Positions 1 through 8,916 of a stretch of 64,000 nt of DNA are shown here, in pieces. Made by a program: the position numbers and the translations under genes. Numbering within the stretch: position 1 is the first letter of the stretch; every line of letters starts with the position of its first letter. The notes below the pieces were generated by a model. It saw only the letters and a list, made by a program, of their open reading frames with translations. It was not told the origin of the DNA and searched no databases. The stretch covers positions 1-64,000 of the forward strand of contig DYYG01000011.1 in assembly GCA_020741775.1 (NCBI GenBank), written 5' to 3'. The stretch is from Methylorubrum populi (GTDB lineage Bacteria; Pseudomonadota; Alphaproteobacteria; Rhizobiales; Beijerinckiaceae).

Positions 1-1356
1 AAATCGCCCGATCCACGATCCGATCCGCGGGTGGCGGATAAAGCGCCGGGCAACGCTGGCCCAGGCCATGCTGGAATTCGACGCGACAGGATCGATCAGC
101 ACGCTCAAGGCACGGCTATAGTCGAGGACGAGACCTGGCGTCCATGTCATGCTTGCGGCGCCGTTTCGCAGCACGGCGGCCGCCCAGAACTCGGGTGTGA
201 CCAGTGCGACGGCGAGGCGTCGCCACGGATGCTCGGAGCGTGCGAACGCTCCTTCCACTGCCGCGTCCAACGCGCGGGCGACGGCCGTGGAGCAATTCCG
301 GCCAATGAAATTGTAAGTCGTATCCTGACGATAGGATTGCCAGAATCGCCGTAGCCGGGGGCCATCGATTCCACTGAGCGTCACCGCGACGGTCGCCTCG
401 CACCAATCGTTGGCCTCGGCCCTGTAGGAGGTCAGAAAACGACCCGGCACGTCGTTCTGCGATCCCGCACGCAGTTGAGTGCGCAGATTGGTCATCGATC
501 GATCGATCTCTACCGCCGGATAGTGGCTGATATAGAGATCCGAGCCCTGCTCGAGGGCCGCGTGACCCGTCGACAGGACACCGCGGGCATCGACCGCCGC
601 GACGTAACGGCGGACCAGCCGCTGATGGGCGGGGGTCGATGCATGCCCTGTCGGAGTCCAGGCATAGACCGTCAAGCTCTCGGGCTCGGAAGCGATCGTA
701 GAGGCCGGACCGGATGCCATGCGTCGCGTGGACAAGCCGGCCAGGGCAAACCTCGCCCCGTTCAGGATGAGGAACATGCCGATGCAATACCCCACGGTCC
801 CTGCATACCAAGTCGGCCAGGGCTGGAGATGAAACAGACCGAACAGGACACCGAACGCGCCGAGGGCGATGGACATGCGCCAGCCCGGGAACCGGAGCAG
901 GAAGGCGATGATGATTCGGATCGTGCCGTCGATGAGAAAGGCGATGCCGAAGATCATGGCGAGCAGGAAGGCGCTGTGCCGCGTCGCCATGACGATCAGA
1001 ATGGCCATCACCAGCAGCACCGCGCCCTTGAGGAAGCGCAGCCGACGCGCGGCTCCCACGGCAGCGATACCGGCAACAAGCGAGCCGAAGCCGTCGATCA
1101 GGAGCAAAAGCCCGAACCAGCGATCCGGCACATGCAGCGCGCCGTCGAGAGCATCCACCACGACGAGCGCCCCCAGGGCGGCGCAGATCAGGCCCGCGAC
1201 GAAAAGAAGAGACCAGTGGCGCCGAACTGCGGCGCGCCCCATCAAGAGCAGCCAGAGAGGAAGCCTGCGCGACTCTTCCGGGATCGCCTGACCGTCTGCG
1301 GAGGCTGCTGGTCCAGGCGACGGCGGATCAAGCGGGTGCGAATAAATTTTCGACAT
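1..1356 (-). CDS. DUF308/HdeD-like membrane protein with C-terminal permuted papain-like domain (3' end cut)
   Basis: The reading frame stays open from an ATG at 1356 to the window edge (452 codons, no stop seen), so the C-terminus is missing. Residues from about 40 to 220 hold six or so hydrophobic segments in the pattern of the DUF308/HdeD family of small multi-pass inner-membrane proteins. After a linker, the second half is soluble. It contains a GHAALE box near residue 272, then ISHYPAVEIDRS, and later NFIGRNCSTAVA near residue 355. A His before a Cys in this arrangement is reminiscent of permuted papain-fold (NlpC/P60-like, YiiX-type) hydrolases. What is seen is the two-part architecture. 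The hydrolase idea is inference, and no substrate can be named. The start has no strong ribosome binding site. Confidence 0.72.
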   Translation of the reverse strand, partial: MSKIYSHPLDPPSPGPAASADGQAIPEESRRLPLWLLLMGRAAVRRHWSLLFVAGLICAALGALVVVDALDGALHVPDRWFGLLLLIDGFGSLVAGIAAVGAARRLRFLKGAVLLVMAILIVMATRHSAFLLAMIFGIAFLIDGTIRIIIAFLLRFPGWRMSIALGAFGVLFGLFHLQPWPTWYAGTVGYCIGMFLILNGARFALAGLSTRRMASGPASTIASEPESLTVYAWTPTGHASTPAHQRLVRRYVAAVDARGVLSTGHAALEQGSDLYISHYPAVEIDRSMTNLRTQLRAGSQNDVPGRFLTSYRAEANDWCEATVAVTLSGIDGPRLRRFWQSYRQDTTYNFIGRNCSTAVARALDAAVEGAFARSEHPWRRLAVALVTPEFWAAAVLRNGAASMTWTPGLVLDYSRALSVLIDPVASNSSMAWASVARRFIRHPRIGSWIGRF

Positions 1357-1549
1357 CTTCGAGCGTCTGTGAAGGCACCGGAACGGGCTACTCGCCCCGC
1401 TATCTGTGCAATGACTTTGCTAAAGAAATTCCGATGTCATCGCGCCATCGGTTTCGGCGATCCGTGCCGATGCGATCAGTTTACCCTAATACGCGCGAAA
1501 CACCCCGATACAGCGTCGTCTCTCCGCGAACAAAGGCAAGTATGAGAAG

Positions 1550-1574
1550 GGCTGACGTCGCGCAGCCGTCAGCC
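1550..1574 (-). terminator. possible hairpin terminator after the export operon
   Basis: A perfect 8-bp inverted repeat (ggctgacg / cgtcagcc) with a 9-nt loop lies between the end of the NHLP operon at 1603 and the upstream region of the DUF308 gene. On the minus strand it is followed by a weakly T-rich stretch (CCCTTCT) but no real T run, so its function as a terminator is uncertain. Confidence 0.3.
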
Positions 1575-1602
1575 TGTCGGGCATGAGCAGATCCGGTTCG
1601 TC

Positions 1603-4452
1603 TCACGCGATCTGCCGCTGGGCCAAGGCTGCGAACAAGCCGTCGCGCTCGATCAACTCGCGATAGCTCCCCTGTTCCGCGATGCGGCCCGCATCGAGGA
1701 CGTAGATCCGGTCGGCATTCTGCACGGTCGTCAGCCGGTGTGCGATGACGATGCGCGTCGCATCGAGCCGTCCCAACTCCTCGGAAACGATCTGCTGGGT
1801 GCGGTTGTCGAGGGCGCTCGTCGCTTCGTCGAACAGCAGAATCCGAGGACGGCGCACCACCGCGCGCGCGATCAGAAGACGTTGCCGCTGACCACCCGAG
1901 AGAAGAGCGCCATCCTCGCCGACATAGGTATGCATCCCCATCGGCATCGCCTGGATGTCACCGTCGAGCCCGGCGACCCGCGCCGCCTCCCAGGCATCAG
2001 CTTCAGAAAGCGGTGCGCCGTTGAGGATGCTGTCCATCAGCGTTCCGCCCGCCGTGCGGCTCGATTGAAGCACGACACCCATCTGACGACGCACTGAGCG
2101 CAGATCGAGGCTGGTCAGATTTCGGTCGTCGAACAACACGGAGCCACGCTCCGGACGCTCGAAGCCGAGCAGGATGCGCATCAGGGTCGATTTGCCGGAA
2201 CCGGATGTCCCGACGATGCCGATGAATTCTCCCGGCCGGGCCTGGATCGACACACCGTCGAGGACCGCCGGGCCGTCGGACTGATAGCGGAACGCGATAT
2301 CGGCCAACTCGATGCCACCGCGCAGCTCGCGAATTGTTTCGCCGGTGCCGAGATGCTCGGGAGACGCATTCAGCAGCGGAGCGGCACGCTCGTAGAGCGG
2401 GCGCAAGGACAGCATCGCGGGAAGGGCACTGCCGAGAGACAGCGTCGCGGCCATGAATTGCCCATAGGCGGCGTTGAAGGCGACGAAACGCCCGACCCCG
2501 ATCTCGATGCCGCCGAGGCCGACGATTCCGATCATGATGGTGGTGGCGGCAATGCCGAAGGCGGCGGAGAAGGCCGAAAATTTGGCCGAGAGGTTGCTCT
2601 GGCGGAATTCCAGCGCCCGCCGCTCGATGAAAAGCGGCGCCCAGCGGGAAAAACCTCGGGCCTCGGCGCCGGCGACCTTGAGCTTGGCGATGCCTTGGAT
2701 CAGTTGCAGGGACAGGGCCTGAAGCCGCCCCTCCGCTTCCAGGGCCTGCCGCTTCCAATTGAGCAGGCGCAGGTTCACCGCTGTAATCACCGCGAGCTCA
2801 CACAGCACGAGCGCTGCCGCGACCAGAGCGAGGCGCCATTCGTAATACAGGATCAGGCCGAGACTGGTGACCGAGAACACTGCGGAGAGCAGGGTACCGA
2901 TCACCGTACCGCCGACTGCGTCGCGCATATGGTTGATCGCCGCCGCGCGGAGGGCGAGGTCACCCGTCGAATAGCCCCGGAAGAAGCCGACCGGGAGACG
3001 GAGAAGCCGATCCCACAGGGCGCTCTCCAGATCGATGTCGAGCAGGGTCGTCAGACGAAGGAGAAGAAAGCCCCGCACGAGCTCGAAGACAATTCCGCCG
3101 AGACCGAGCGCGGCGATCCCGGCGACGAGTTGAAGCAGCTCAGGGCGCGAGGCGGCCGGGATCACCGTTTCGAACAGGATCTCGGTGGCAATCGGCGTCA
3201 CGAGGCCGAGCAGGCTGCCGACCAACCCCATGCCCAGCACGGCAAGGAGGGCCGGCAAGGCAAGCGGGAAGGCGAAGAGGAGCAGGCCGCGACCGTCGAT
3301 GGGCGTATCGGGCAGGCGCCGCTGCAGGACATAGCCATGCTCGGCCAGCGCCGCGGCCTCCCGTGAGCCGACGCTGCGGAGATGGCCGCCCTCCCGAATG
3401 CGATAGCCGCCCCGCCACCCCGTCCCGGCGATCAGCGCGACGGGCGCACCGTCGCTGCGCCGGAAGCCGAGCACCGACTGACCGCCCCAGCGCCACCATC
3501 CCGGTTTGAGGCTCACACGGCGGGGCCGCAGCCTCGCCCACGCGGCCAGATCGGCGAGTCGCCGCTCGATGGGCTGCGTCTCGTCCGTAGGTTCCGGCGG
3601 TGCTCTGGCCGGCAGGGTGGAGGCCCCGGCCTCGGCCACCGCGCGAAAGGCGGCGGCGAGGGAATCTTGACCCGAGATGTCTGCGCTACCCTCCCTGAGC
3701 AGCGGTGCCACGGCGGCAGCGAGGAGGGCGCGATCGCGCGACCCTTTGCCTGTGATCGATGCGGCCTCGACCGCGTCCTCGGCGGCATCCGATGCCGTCA
3801 AGACTTGCGTGAGCCGTGCCTGATGGGCGAGGAGGGCGGACGAGATCGCGCCCTCGGCCGCCAGCGCTGCGCTCGTTCGACTGTCGATCGAAGCACCATC
3901 CTCAGTCGCGAGGCCGCCTATGTTGGCCGAGACGGCGACCGGCGCGTCACCCGGGCGACACGGATCGTCGCCCCGAAGACCGGTCCGGACGCTGCCCGCC
4001 TTCACCGTCACCCAGAGCAATCCCTGATCGGGACGCGCGATCAGGCCCGGATCGAGAAGAGCCTCGCCCTCGCCGAGAATGACCGGCCGCCCCGGCGCCG
4101 GATCGGCGACGGCCCGGAGTGTTCGTTCAACCCAGATCTCGGCTTCGGCGATCGCGTCCGGCAGCGCTGCATCGAGCCGCTCCGTCAGCGTGCCGAGGGG
4201 GAAGGTCGAAAGCCGGGCTCCCGGTGCCGGGAAAACGAGGAGGCGGACCGCTCCCGAATGATGGGTGAGGGGGAGCGCGATCTCGCCCGCCGACAGACTG
4301 GCGAGGTGCCGGCGCCGTCCGGCGACATCCGATCGATCGAGATAAAGGTCGGCCGCGCCGGCCTCGACGCGCACGGCGCGGTCCAACAGGATCACGGGAG
4401 CGCCGATCTCCGAAACGAGCCCGGCAATCCGCGCGGGCGATTCATGCAGCAC
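1603..4452 (-). CDS. NHLP-type peptide export ABC transporter, permease/ATPase subunit without peptidase
   Basis: 949-residue ABC exporter half. The first ~390 residues are a long soluble domain with no C39 Cys-His pair, as in the NHLP/NHLM family of bacteriocin export permease/ATPase subunits. A membrane domain with about six helices follows (roughly 395-690) and then a nucleotide-binding domain: Walker A GTSGSGKST, signature LSGGQRQRL, Walker B ILLFDEATSAL and switch His in AHRLTT. The GTG start at 4452 overlaps the stop of the upstream gene by 11 bp, so the two are translationally coupled. It should pair with the C39-bearing subunit and the HlyD adaptor in the same operon to move a leader-bearing peptide across the envelope. 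Family assignment rests on domain order and operon context. The cargo is not encoded in the operon. Confidence 0.9.
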   Translation of the reverse strand: MLHESPARIAGLVSEIGAPVILLDRAVRVEAGAADLYLDRSDVAGRRRHLASLSAGEIALPLTHHSGAVRLLVFPAPGARLSTFPLGTLTERLDAALPDAIAEAEIWVERTLRAVADPAPGRPVILGEGEALLDPGLIARPDQGLLWVTVKAGSVRTGLRGDDPCRPGDAPVAVSANIGGLATEDGASIDSRTSAALAAEGAISSALLAHQARLTQVLTASDAAEDAVEAASITGKGSRDRALLAAAVAPLLREGSADISGQDSLAAAFRAVAEAGASTLPARAPPEPTDETQPIERRLADLAAWARLRPRRVSLKPGWWRWGGQSVLGFRRSDGAPVALIAGTGWRGGYRIREGGHLRSVGSREAAALAEHGYVLQRRLPDTPIDGRGLLLFAFPLALPALLAVLGMGLVGSLLGLVTPIATEILFETVIPAASRPELLQLVAGIAALGLGGIVFELVRGFLLLRLTTLLDIDLESALWDRLLRLPVGFFRGYSTGDLALRAAAINHMRDAVGGTVIGTLLSAVFSVTSLGLILYYEWRLALVAAALVLCELAVITAVNLRLLNWKRQALEAEGRLQALSLQLIQGIAKLKVAGAEARGFSRWAPLFIERRALEFRQSNLSAKFSAFSAAFGIAATTIMIGIVGLGGIEIGVGRFVAFNAAYGQFMAATLSLGSALPAMLSLRPLYERAAPLLNASPEHLGTGETIRELRGGIELADIAFRYQSDGPAVLDGVSIQARPGEFIGIVGTSGSGKSTLMRILLGFERPERGSVLFDDRNLTSLDLRSVRRQMGVVLQSSRTAGGTLMDSILNGAPLSEADAWEAARVAGLDGDIQAMPMGMHTYVGEDGALLSGGQRQRLLIARAVVRRPRILLFDEATSALDNRTQQIVSEELGRLDATRIVIAHRLTTVQNADRIYVLDAGRIAEQGSYRELIERDGLFAALAQRQIA

Positions 4453-6637
4453 GGATCAGCTCCGCATAGGTGCCGGCCTGGCCGTAAAGGCTTTCATGGG
4501 TACCGCGCTCGACGATCCGGCCCCGGTCCATCACCAGAATCTCGTCGCAGTCCCGGATCGCGCTCAGGCGGTGCGTCACCAGGACGATGGTGCATCCACG
4601 GCGGCGCAGGTTGTCGAGGATCTGCGCCTCGGTCACCGCGTCGAGGGCGCTCGTCGCCTCGTCGAGCACGAGGATGCTCGGTTCGAGCGCCAGAGCCCGC
4701 GCGATCTCCAGGCGCTGTGCCTGCCCCCCCGACCAATTGGCTCCGCCCTCGCTGACCGGAGCGTCGTAGCCGCCGGGACGCGCTGCGATGGTGTCATGGA
4801 GCCCCGCATCGCGCGCCGCCGCGACCATCGCGCCGTCGCCGACCCTCGGATCCCATAAGGTGAGATTATCGCGCACGCTGCCCTCCATCAGCACGACGCC
4901 CTGATCGACATAGGCGATCGAGGCACAGCGCACGCCCTCGGGGATCGCCGCGGGGGGACGGCCGTCGAAGCGGATGCTTCCCGCCCAAGGCTCGGTGAGC
5001 CCGACGAGCAGACGGGCGATGGTGGATTTGCCGCTGCCGGACGGACCCACCAGAGCAATGCGGGCGCCCGGCGTGACCGAGAGCGAAAACCCCTCGATCA
5101 GGGCTGCATCGAGAGGATTGTACCCGAAGACGATGCCTTCGATCGCGATCGCGCCCGACAGGCGCCGGGACGGCACAGCCGCATCGTCATTGGCGGCGGC
5201 GGGTCCGGCATCGGAGAGGGCGCGGCGATCGACGGGATAGCGGAGCACGTCGTCGACGCGCTCCATCGCGACACGCAGTTCCCGCATCCCGGAGGCGACA
5301 CCGACAAGGCCATGCACCTGTCCCAGAAAGCTCCCGAGCACCGTTTGAAAGGCGGCGAGGGTGCCCACGGTGATCAATCCGTCCATGGCGCGCAGGCCGC
5401 CCACGCCGAGGATCGCCGCCATGGTCAGGGCGCCGAGCGCCGACGGAATCAGGCCGAGCAGCTGAAACGGCACCTGCATGCGGTACAAAGCGTTCACGGT
5501 GCGGGCCTGGGCATGGGCCCAGCGGTTGAGGAAGTCGTCCTCGGTGGCCGTCGCCTTGAAGGTCTCGATCGATTGGATGCCGTTGATCGACAGGCTCCCG
5601 AGCGCCGCCTGCTCACGCATGACGGTGCGGGCCGCGTTCTCCTGGCGCCGGGCGACGAGGCGGACGAAGATGACGTTCATGACGGCCAGCCCCAGTCCGA
5701 TCGCCGCCAGCACCGGGTCGTAGAGCGCCATCAGTGCGCCGTAGAACAGGGTCGCCAATCCGGTCACCAGCAGGGCCGAGACCTGACTGCCGATCAGATC
5801 GCAGGCGCGCTCCGTCGTCGCCAGCCGGCCTGCCACGTCGCCTGCGTAGCGCTGGGCGAAAAAGCTCGGCGAGAGCCGCAGGAGGTGCCACATCAGACGC
5901 AAGCCGAGTGACACACCGAGCTTCCATTTGAGGCGCGCCAGGAAATAGCCCTGCAGCCAGCCGAGCATCCCGCTCAACAGGGCCGCGAAAGCGAGGCCGA
6001 GGAGCAGCGGCCTGATCCAGTCAGTCAGATGATCGAGCAGGATGTCATCGACGAAGATCTTGGTCGCGGCCGGTACGAACACGCCGGGCGCCAAGGCGGC
6101 CACCCCGGCCAGCACCAGAAAGGCCACGGCGCCGCTCGAATGGGCCAACCCGTCCCGCACCGACCGCCATACGTTGGGCCGGGCGCCGGATCGCTCGAAA
6201 GCAGGGCCCGGCGTCATGGTCAGCATCACGCCGGTGAAGGCACGGTTGAATTCGTCGTGCGTGACGACGCGCGGGCCGGAGGCAGGATCGTTGAGGAAGA
6301 CCCCGTTGCGGCCCACCCCTTCCAGCACCACGAAATGGTTGAACTCCCAGAACAGGATCGCCGGCAGCGGCTTGCCGGCGAGCTTGTCCGGCTCGGTGCG
6401 CCAGCCATCCGCTTCCAGGCCGTAGCGGCGGGCTGCCTTGACGACGTTCTTGGCCTTGCTGCCGTCGCGAGAGACGCCGCAGGCCACCCGCAGCTCTTCG
6501 AGCGGAACCCATCGGCCGTGATGCGCCAGCACCATCGCGAGGCAGGCGGCGCCGCACTCGACCGCCTCCATCTGCAGGATCGTCGGCACCCTGACGCGAG
6601 GGGTGCGCGGAAAGCGTAGCTTGGTCTCGGCGCTCAT
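4442..6637 (-). CDS. NHLP-type peptide export ABC transporter with C39 leader peptidase
   Basis: 731 residues from ATG 6637; the longer frame upstream begins only with TTG. Residues 20-150 form a C39 double-glycine leader peptidase: catalytic Cys28 in VECGAACLAM, His101 in FNHFVVLEG and Asp117 in LNDPASG, all present. A six-helix permease domain (about 165-450) and an ATPase domain follow, with Walker A GPSGSGKST, signature WSGGQAQRLEIARAL and Walker B ILVLDEATSAL. The protein is expected to cut the leader of a ribosomal peptide after a GG pair and export the mature part. It is the middle gene of a three-gene operon: 7 bp after the HlyD-type adaptor and overlapping the next ABC subunit. The intact catalytic triad argues that it is functional and needs a GG-leader substrate. 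Confidence 0.94.
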   Translation of the reverse strand: MSAETKLRFPRTPRVRVPTILQMEAVECGAACLAMVLAHHGRWVPLEELRVACGVSRDGSKAKNVVKAARRYGLEADGWRTEPDKLAGKPLPAILFWEFNHFVVLEGVGRNGVFLNDPASGPRVVTHDEFNRAFTGVMLTMTPGPAFERSGARPNVWRSVRDGLAHSSGAVAFLVLAGVAALAPGVFVPAATKIFVDDILLDHLTDWIRPLLLGLAFAALLSGMLGWLQGYFLARLKWKLGVSLGLRLMWHLLRLSPSFFAQRYAGDVAGRLATTERACDLIGSQVSALLVTGLATLFYGALMALYDPVLAAIGLGLAVMNVIFVRLVARRQENAARTVMREQAALGSLSINGIQSIETFKATATEDDFLNRWAHAQARTVNALYRMQVPFQLLGLIPSALGALTMAAILGVGGLRAMDGLITVGTLAAFQTVLGSFLGQVHGLVGVASGMRELRVAMERVDDVLRYPVDRRALSDAGPAAANDDAAVPSRRLSGAIAIEGIVFGYNPLDAALIEGFSLSVTPGARIALVGPSGSGKSTIARLLVGLTEPWAGSIRFDGRPPAAIPEGVRCASIAYVDQGVVLMEGSVRDNLTLWDPRVGDGAMVAAARDAGLHDTIAARPGGYDAPVSEGGANWSGGQAQRLEIARALALEPSILVLDEATSALDAVTEAQILDNLRRRGCTIVLVTHRLSAIRDCDEILVMDRGRIVERGTHESLYGQAGTYAELIRAA

Positions 6638-6644
6638 CCCGCGC

Positions 6645-7895
6645 TCACACCCCAATGAAGCGGCGCAGGGCCGGGATGAACAGACTGATCGGGCGGCCGG
6701 ATTTCACCGTGACCTGCCCCACCACCAGAGTGGTCGAGGCAAGCGAGACCTCCGCACCGCGCCGGGAACTCCAGGCATAGCTGTTGGGCCCGTCCTCGCC
6801 CGGCTTGATCCGCACCACGAGCTGAAGCGGCGGGCCGGTGCGGGTGAAGAGGCGGGCGAGATCGGGGTTGCCGAGGCGGTGGGCGATGGCGCTCTCGTTT
6901 TCCGGGCTCTCATCGACCTGGATCACGGTGCCGATCAGGGTTCCGTATTCCTCCTTCTTGGCGACGGAAGGCGAGAGCCGCACCTCCATGCCGAGCTTGA
7001 CCTCCTTGCCGCTATCGGCCGGGACGTAGAGCAGGGCGTCGAGACGCGGTCCGCCCTGCTCGATCACCATCAGCTTCTGCCCGGCCGCGACCAAAGCCTG
7101 ATCGCCGGCCTCGTTGGTCGTGACGATCCCGTCGGCGCGCGCGACGATGGTGGTCGCCAGGGTTTCGCTCAGATGCGCTTGGCTGCGCTGCCCCTCGGCA
7201 TCGCGCAGCTGGCGGTCGAAAGCCGCGAGTTCCTGGTCGGACCGGTGGCGGAGGGACAAAAGCGCGGCATCGAGCGAAAGCAGGTCGGTGCGGGCACGGG
7301 AGATCGATTCCCGGGCGGCGAAGAGGCGCTCTCTAGCTTCGATGACCCGGTCCGACTGGGTCAAACCCTTCGTGAGCAATTGCTCGCGCTGACCGAGCAG
7401 CGCAGTCAGTTCGCGCACGCGCGCTTCTCCGAGCTCGATCGTCTCCTGCAGCGCCTCGCGCTTGCGCTGCGCGGCCGTCGTTTCCTTGGCGATATGATCC
7501 TCAAGCCGGGCGGCGAGCGCCGTGCGCTGAATCGAGAGCTGGGTCACCCGTCCGTCCACATCGGCGAGCCGGGCGGCGTCTTCCGGCGCGCTGAGCCGGG
7601 CCAGCAGATCGCCCTTCTTCACCGTGTCGCCGCGCTGGCGGTAACTCTCGATCCACCCGGATTTCGGAGCGTGGACGCTGACGAAAGCACCGTCGGCAGG
7701 GACGAGCAGACCCTGCCCGCTGACGGTGGTGCGATAGCTGCCGAAGATCGACCATCCGAGACAGCCGCCAACGATGACCAACGCGACGCTCAAGGCGGCC
7801 CAACCGAGGGGAGAGGTGACCCGCACCATCTCGTCGAGGCGGTCAGGGGGAGCCAGCCCAGCCAGCGCTTCCTGTCTGTAGAGGGACTTTGACAT
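6645..7895 (-). CDS. HlyD-family adaptor of the NHLP peptide export system
   Basis: Membrane fusion protein of about 416 residues, first gene of the export operon. A short cytoplasmic N-terminus is followed by one transmembrane helix (around residues 30-52), a biotinyl-lipoyl-like segment (GWIESYRQRGDTVKKGDLLA), a long coiled coil (about 105-220) and a second lipoyl half with beta-barrel. It would link the two inner-membrane ABC subunits to the outer envelope. The start is not certain: ATG at 7895 is used here, but GTG at 7913 in the same frame adds six residues, and neither has a strong ribosome binding site. The 7-bp gap to the next gene supports co-transcription. Confidence 0.9.
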   Translation of the reverse strand: MSKSLYRQEALAGLAPPDRLDEMVRVTSPLGWAALSVALVIVGGCLGWSIFGSYRTTVSGQGLLVPADGAFVSVHAPKSGWIESYRQRGDTVKKGDLLARLSAPEDAARLADVDGRVTQLSIQRTALAARLEDHIAKETTAAQRKREALQETIELGEARVRELTALLGQREQLLTKGLTQSDRVIEARERLFAARESISRARTDLLSLDAALLSLRHRSDQELAAFDRQLRDAEGQRSQAHLSETLATTIVARADGIVTTNEAGDQALVAAGQKLMVIEQGGPRLDALLYVPADSGKEVKLGMEVRLSPSVAKKEEYGTLIGTVIQVDESPENESAIAHRLGNPDLARLFTRTGPPLQLVVRIKPGEDGPNSYAWSSRRGAEVSLASTTLVVGQVTVKSGRPISLFIPALRRFIGV

Positions 7896-8081
7896 CGGAA
7901 GACCGGACGACACGCAGGGAGATCAGACCTTCATATGTAATGAATTTGCTAATGAATAATTATCCTGCGATTGCGTCGTCATTTTCGTGCAGCTCAAGTC
8001 ATTCAGATATATTTCGCATATTCAGCTTGATAGGTCGGATGTTTTTCAGTCGGTTCTGGAATTTCGGCTGAATGAATCGTG

Positions 8082-8244
8082 ATGAAACTCAACCGCCTGT
8101 CGCGGCGGAGAGGGGGGGAGGGGGCAGTGTGCGGCCGCGCTCGACCTGTTCGGAGCCTTCGCCGCGCCAATCCCGGTGCCTTTCGTGGGCGGTTGGCATC
8201 TCGCCGAAATCGGCTCGCTCGCAAATCCTCCACGGCGCTCGTGA
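8082..8244 (+). pseudogene. possible small hydrophobic peptide gene broken at a G run
   Basis: The 390-bp gap between the export operon and the next gene is AT-rich to about 8090. An ATG at 8082 then starts MKLNRLSRRRGG and runs into the tract GGGGGGGAGGGGG (about 8112-8124). In the +1 frame after the tract, codons with very high GC at third positions encode a hydrophobic stretch that includes LDLFGAFAAPIPVPFVGGWH and LAEIGSLANPPRRS before TGA at 8242-8244. Removing one G would join the two halves into a protein of about 53 residues. It may be a broken gene, a slippage-controlled gene or chance. Its place next to an export operon lacking a cargo gene is why it is listed. Confidence 0.3.
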
Positions 8245-8297
8245 TCCCTGCCGCGCGACGTGCGTTGATCGTTTCAGCGACAGAGAAGGAGCGGGCT

Positions 8298-8549
8298 GTG
8301 GCGAAACTTTTCATCGCGCGGGTGCGCGGCGCGGGAGGCGAGCGCCCGCTGATCACGGTGCGGGCCGCTGCCGAGGGAGAGGCGCGTCTGTTCGTCGAGG
8401 CGGCCTATCCCGAGGACGAGGTTGTCGAGATTGCCGAGCCCGGCGAGTGGATCAGCGATTCCGATACCGGCACCAGGAATGGCGACGTGCGAGAGCATCC
8501 CGGTGCCACTTGGCAACCCCCGTCAAGTCGGGCCGGATCGCTGCCTTGA
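8298..8549 (+). CDS. hypothetical protein, 83 aa, coupled to a YjbR gene
   Basis: The frame is open from 8079, but the likely start is GTG at 8298, preceded by AGAAGGAG seven bases upstream. From there the codon pattern is clean. The product starts VAKLFIARVRGAGGERPLITV and contains a strand-rich, acidic middle (EDEVVEIAEPGEW) and a polar Pro/Ser-rich tail. No signal peptide or membrane segment is visible. I do not recognise the family. Its TGA stop overlaps the TTG start of the next gene (TTGA), so the two are probably translated together. Confidence 0.6.
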   Translation: MAKLFIARVRGAGGERPLITVRAAAEGEARLFVEAAYPEDEVVEIAEPGEWISDSDTGTRNGDVREHPGATWQPPSSRAGSLP

Positions 8550-8902
8550 GCTGTCTGCCCGAGGATGTGCGCGCGCTCGCGCCGATGCTGCCCGAGGCGA
8601 GCGAGGGCGCGCATCGGGGCAATCCGGATTTCCGGGTCGGCGGGCGGGTCTTCGCCACTTTGTGGATCGATGAAGCGCGGCTTGTCCTCCGGCTGACACC
8701 GGAGGCGCAGGCCGCCGTGATCGAGGCCGAGCCGGAGGCGTTCGAACCTGTTCCGGGCGCCTGGGGCACCCGGGGATGGACGAGCCTCGACCTCGATGCC
8801 TGCGAAGAGGAGACCCTTCGCAGCGCGTTGTTGCGAGCCTGGCACTGCACCGCACCGCCGGGTCTGATAGCCCGCTACGCCGACCTTGCGGTCGATCCTT
8901 AG
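8546..8902 (+). CDS. MmcQ/YjbR family protein
   Basis: 118 residues from a TTG start that overlaps the preceding stop codon. This start gives the usual length and N-terminus of the family (CLPEDVRALAPMLPEASEGA, then PDFRVGGRVFATLW). The family has a CyaY-like alpha/beta fold often annotated as DNA-binding; its biochemical role is not established. The C-terminal helices (EEETLRSALLRAWHCTAPP, LIARY) fit. The alternative upstream start would add an arginine-rich N-terminus not typical of the family. Confidence 0.82.
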   Translation: MSCLPEDVRALAPMLPEASEGAHRGNPDFRVGGRVFATLWIDEARLVLRLTPEAQAAVIEAEPEAFEPVPGAWGTRGWTSLDLDACEEETLRSALLRAWHCTAPPGLIARYADLAVDP

Positions 8903-8916
8903 GGGCGCCGCACAGA

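Noticed and set aside
2353..3366. 337-codon plus-strand frame inside the NHLP ABC gene
   Set aside because: Antisense shadow; no signal or domain.
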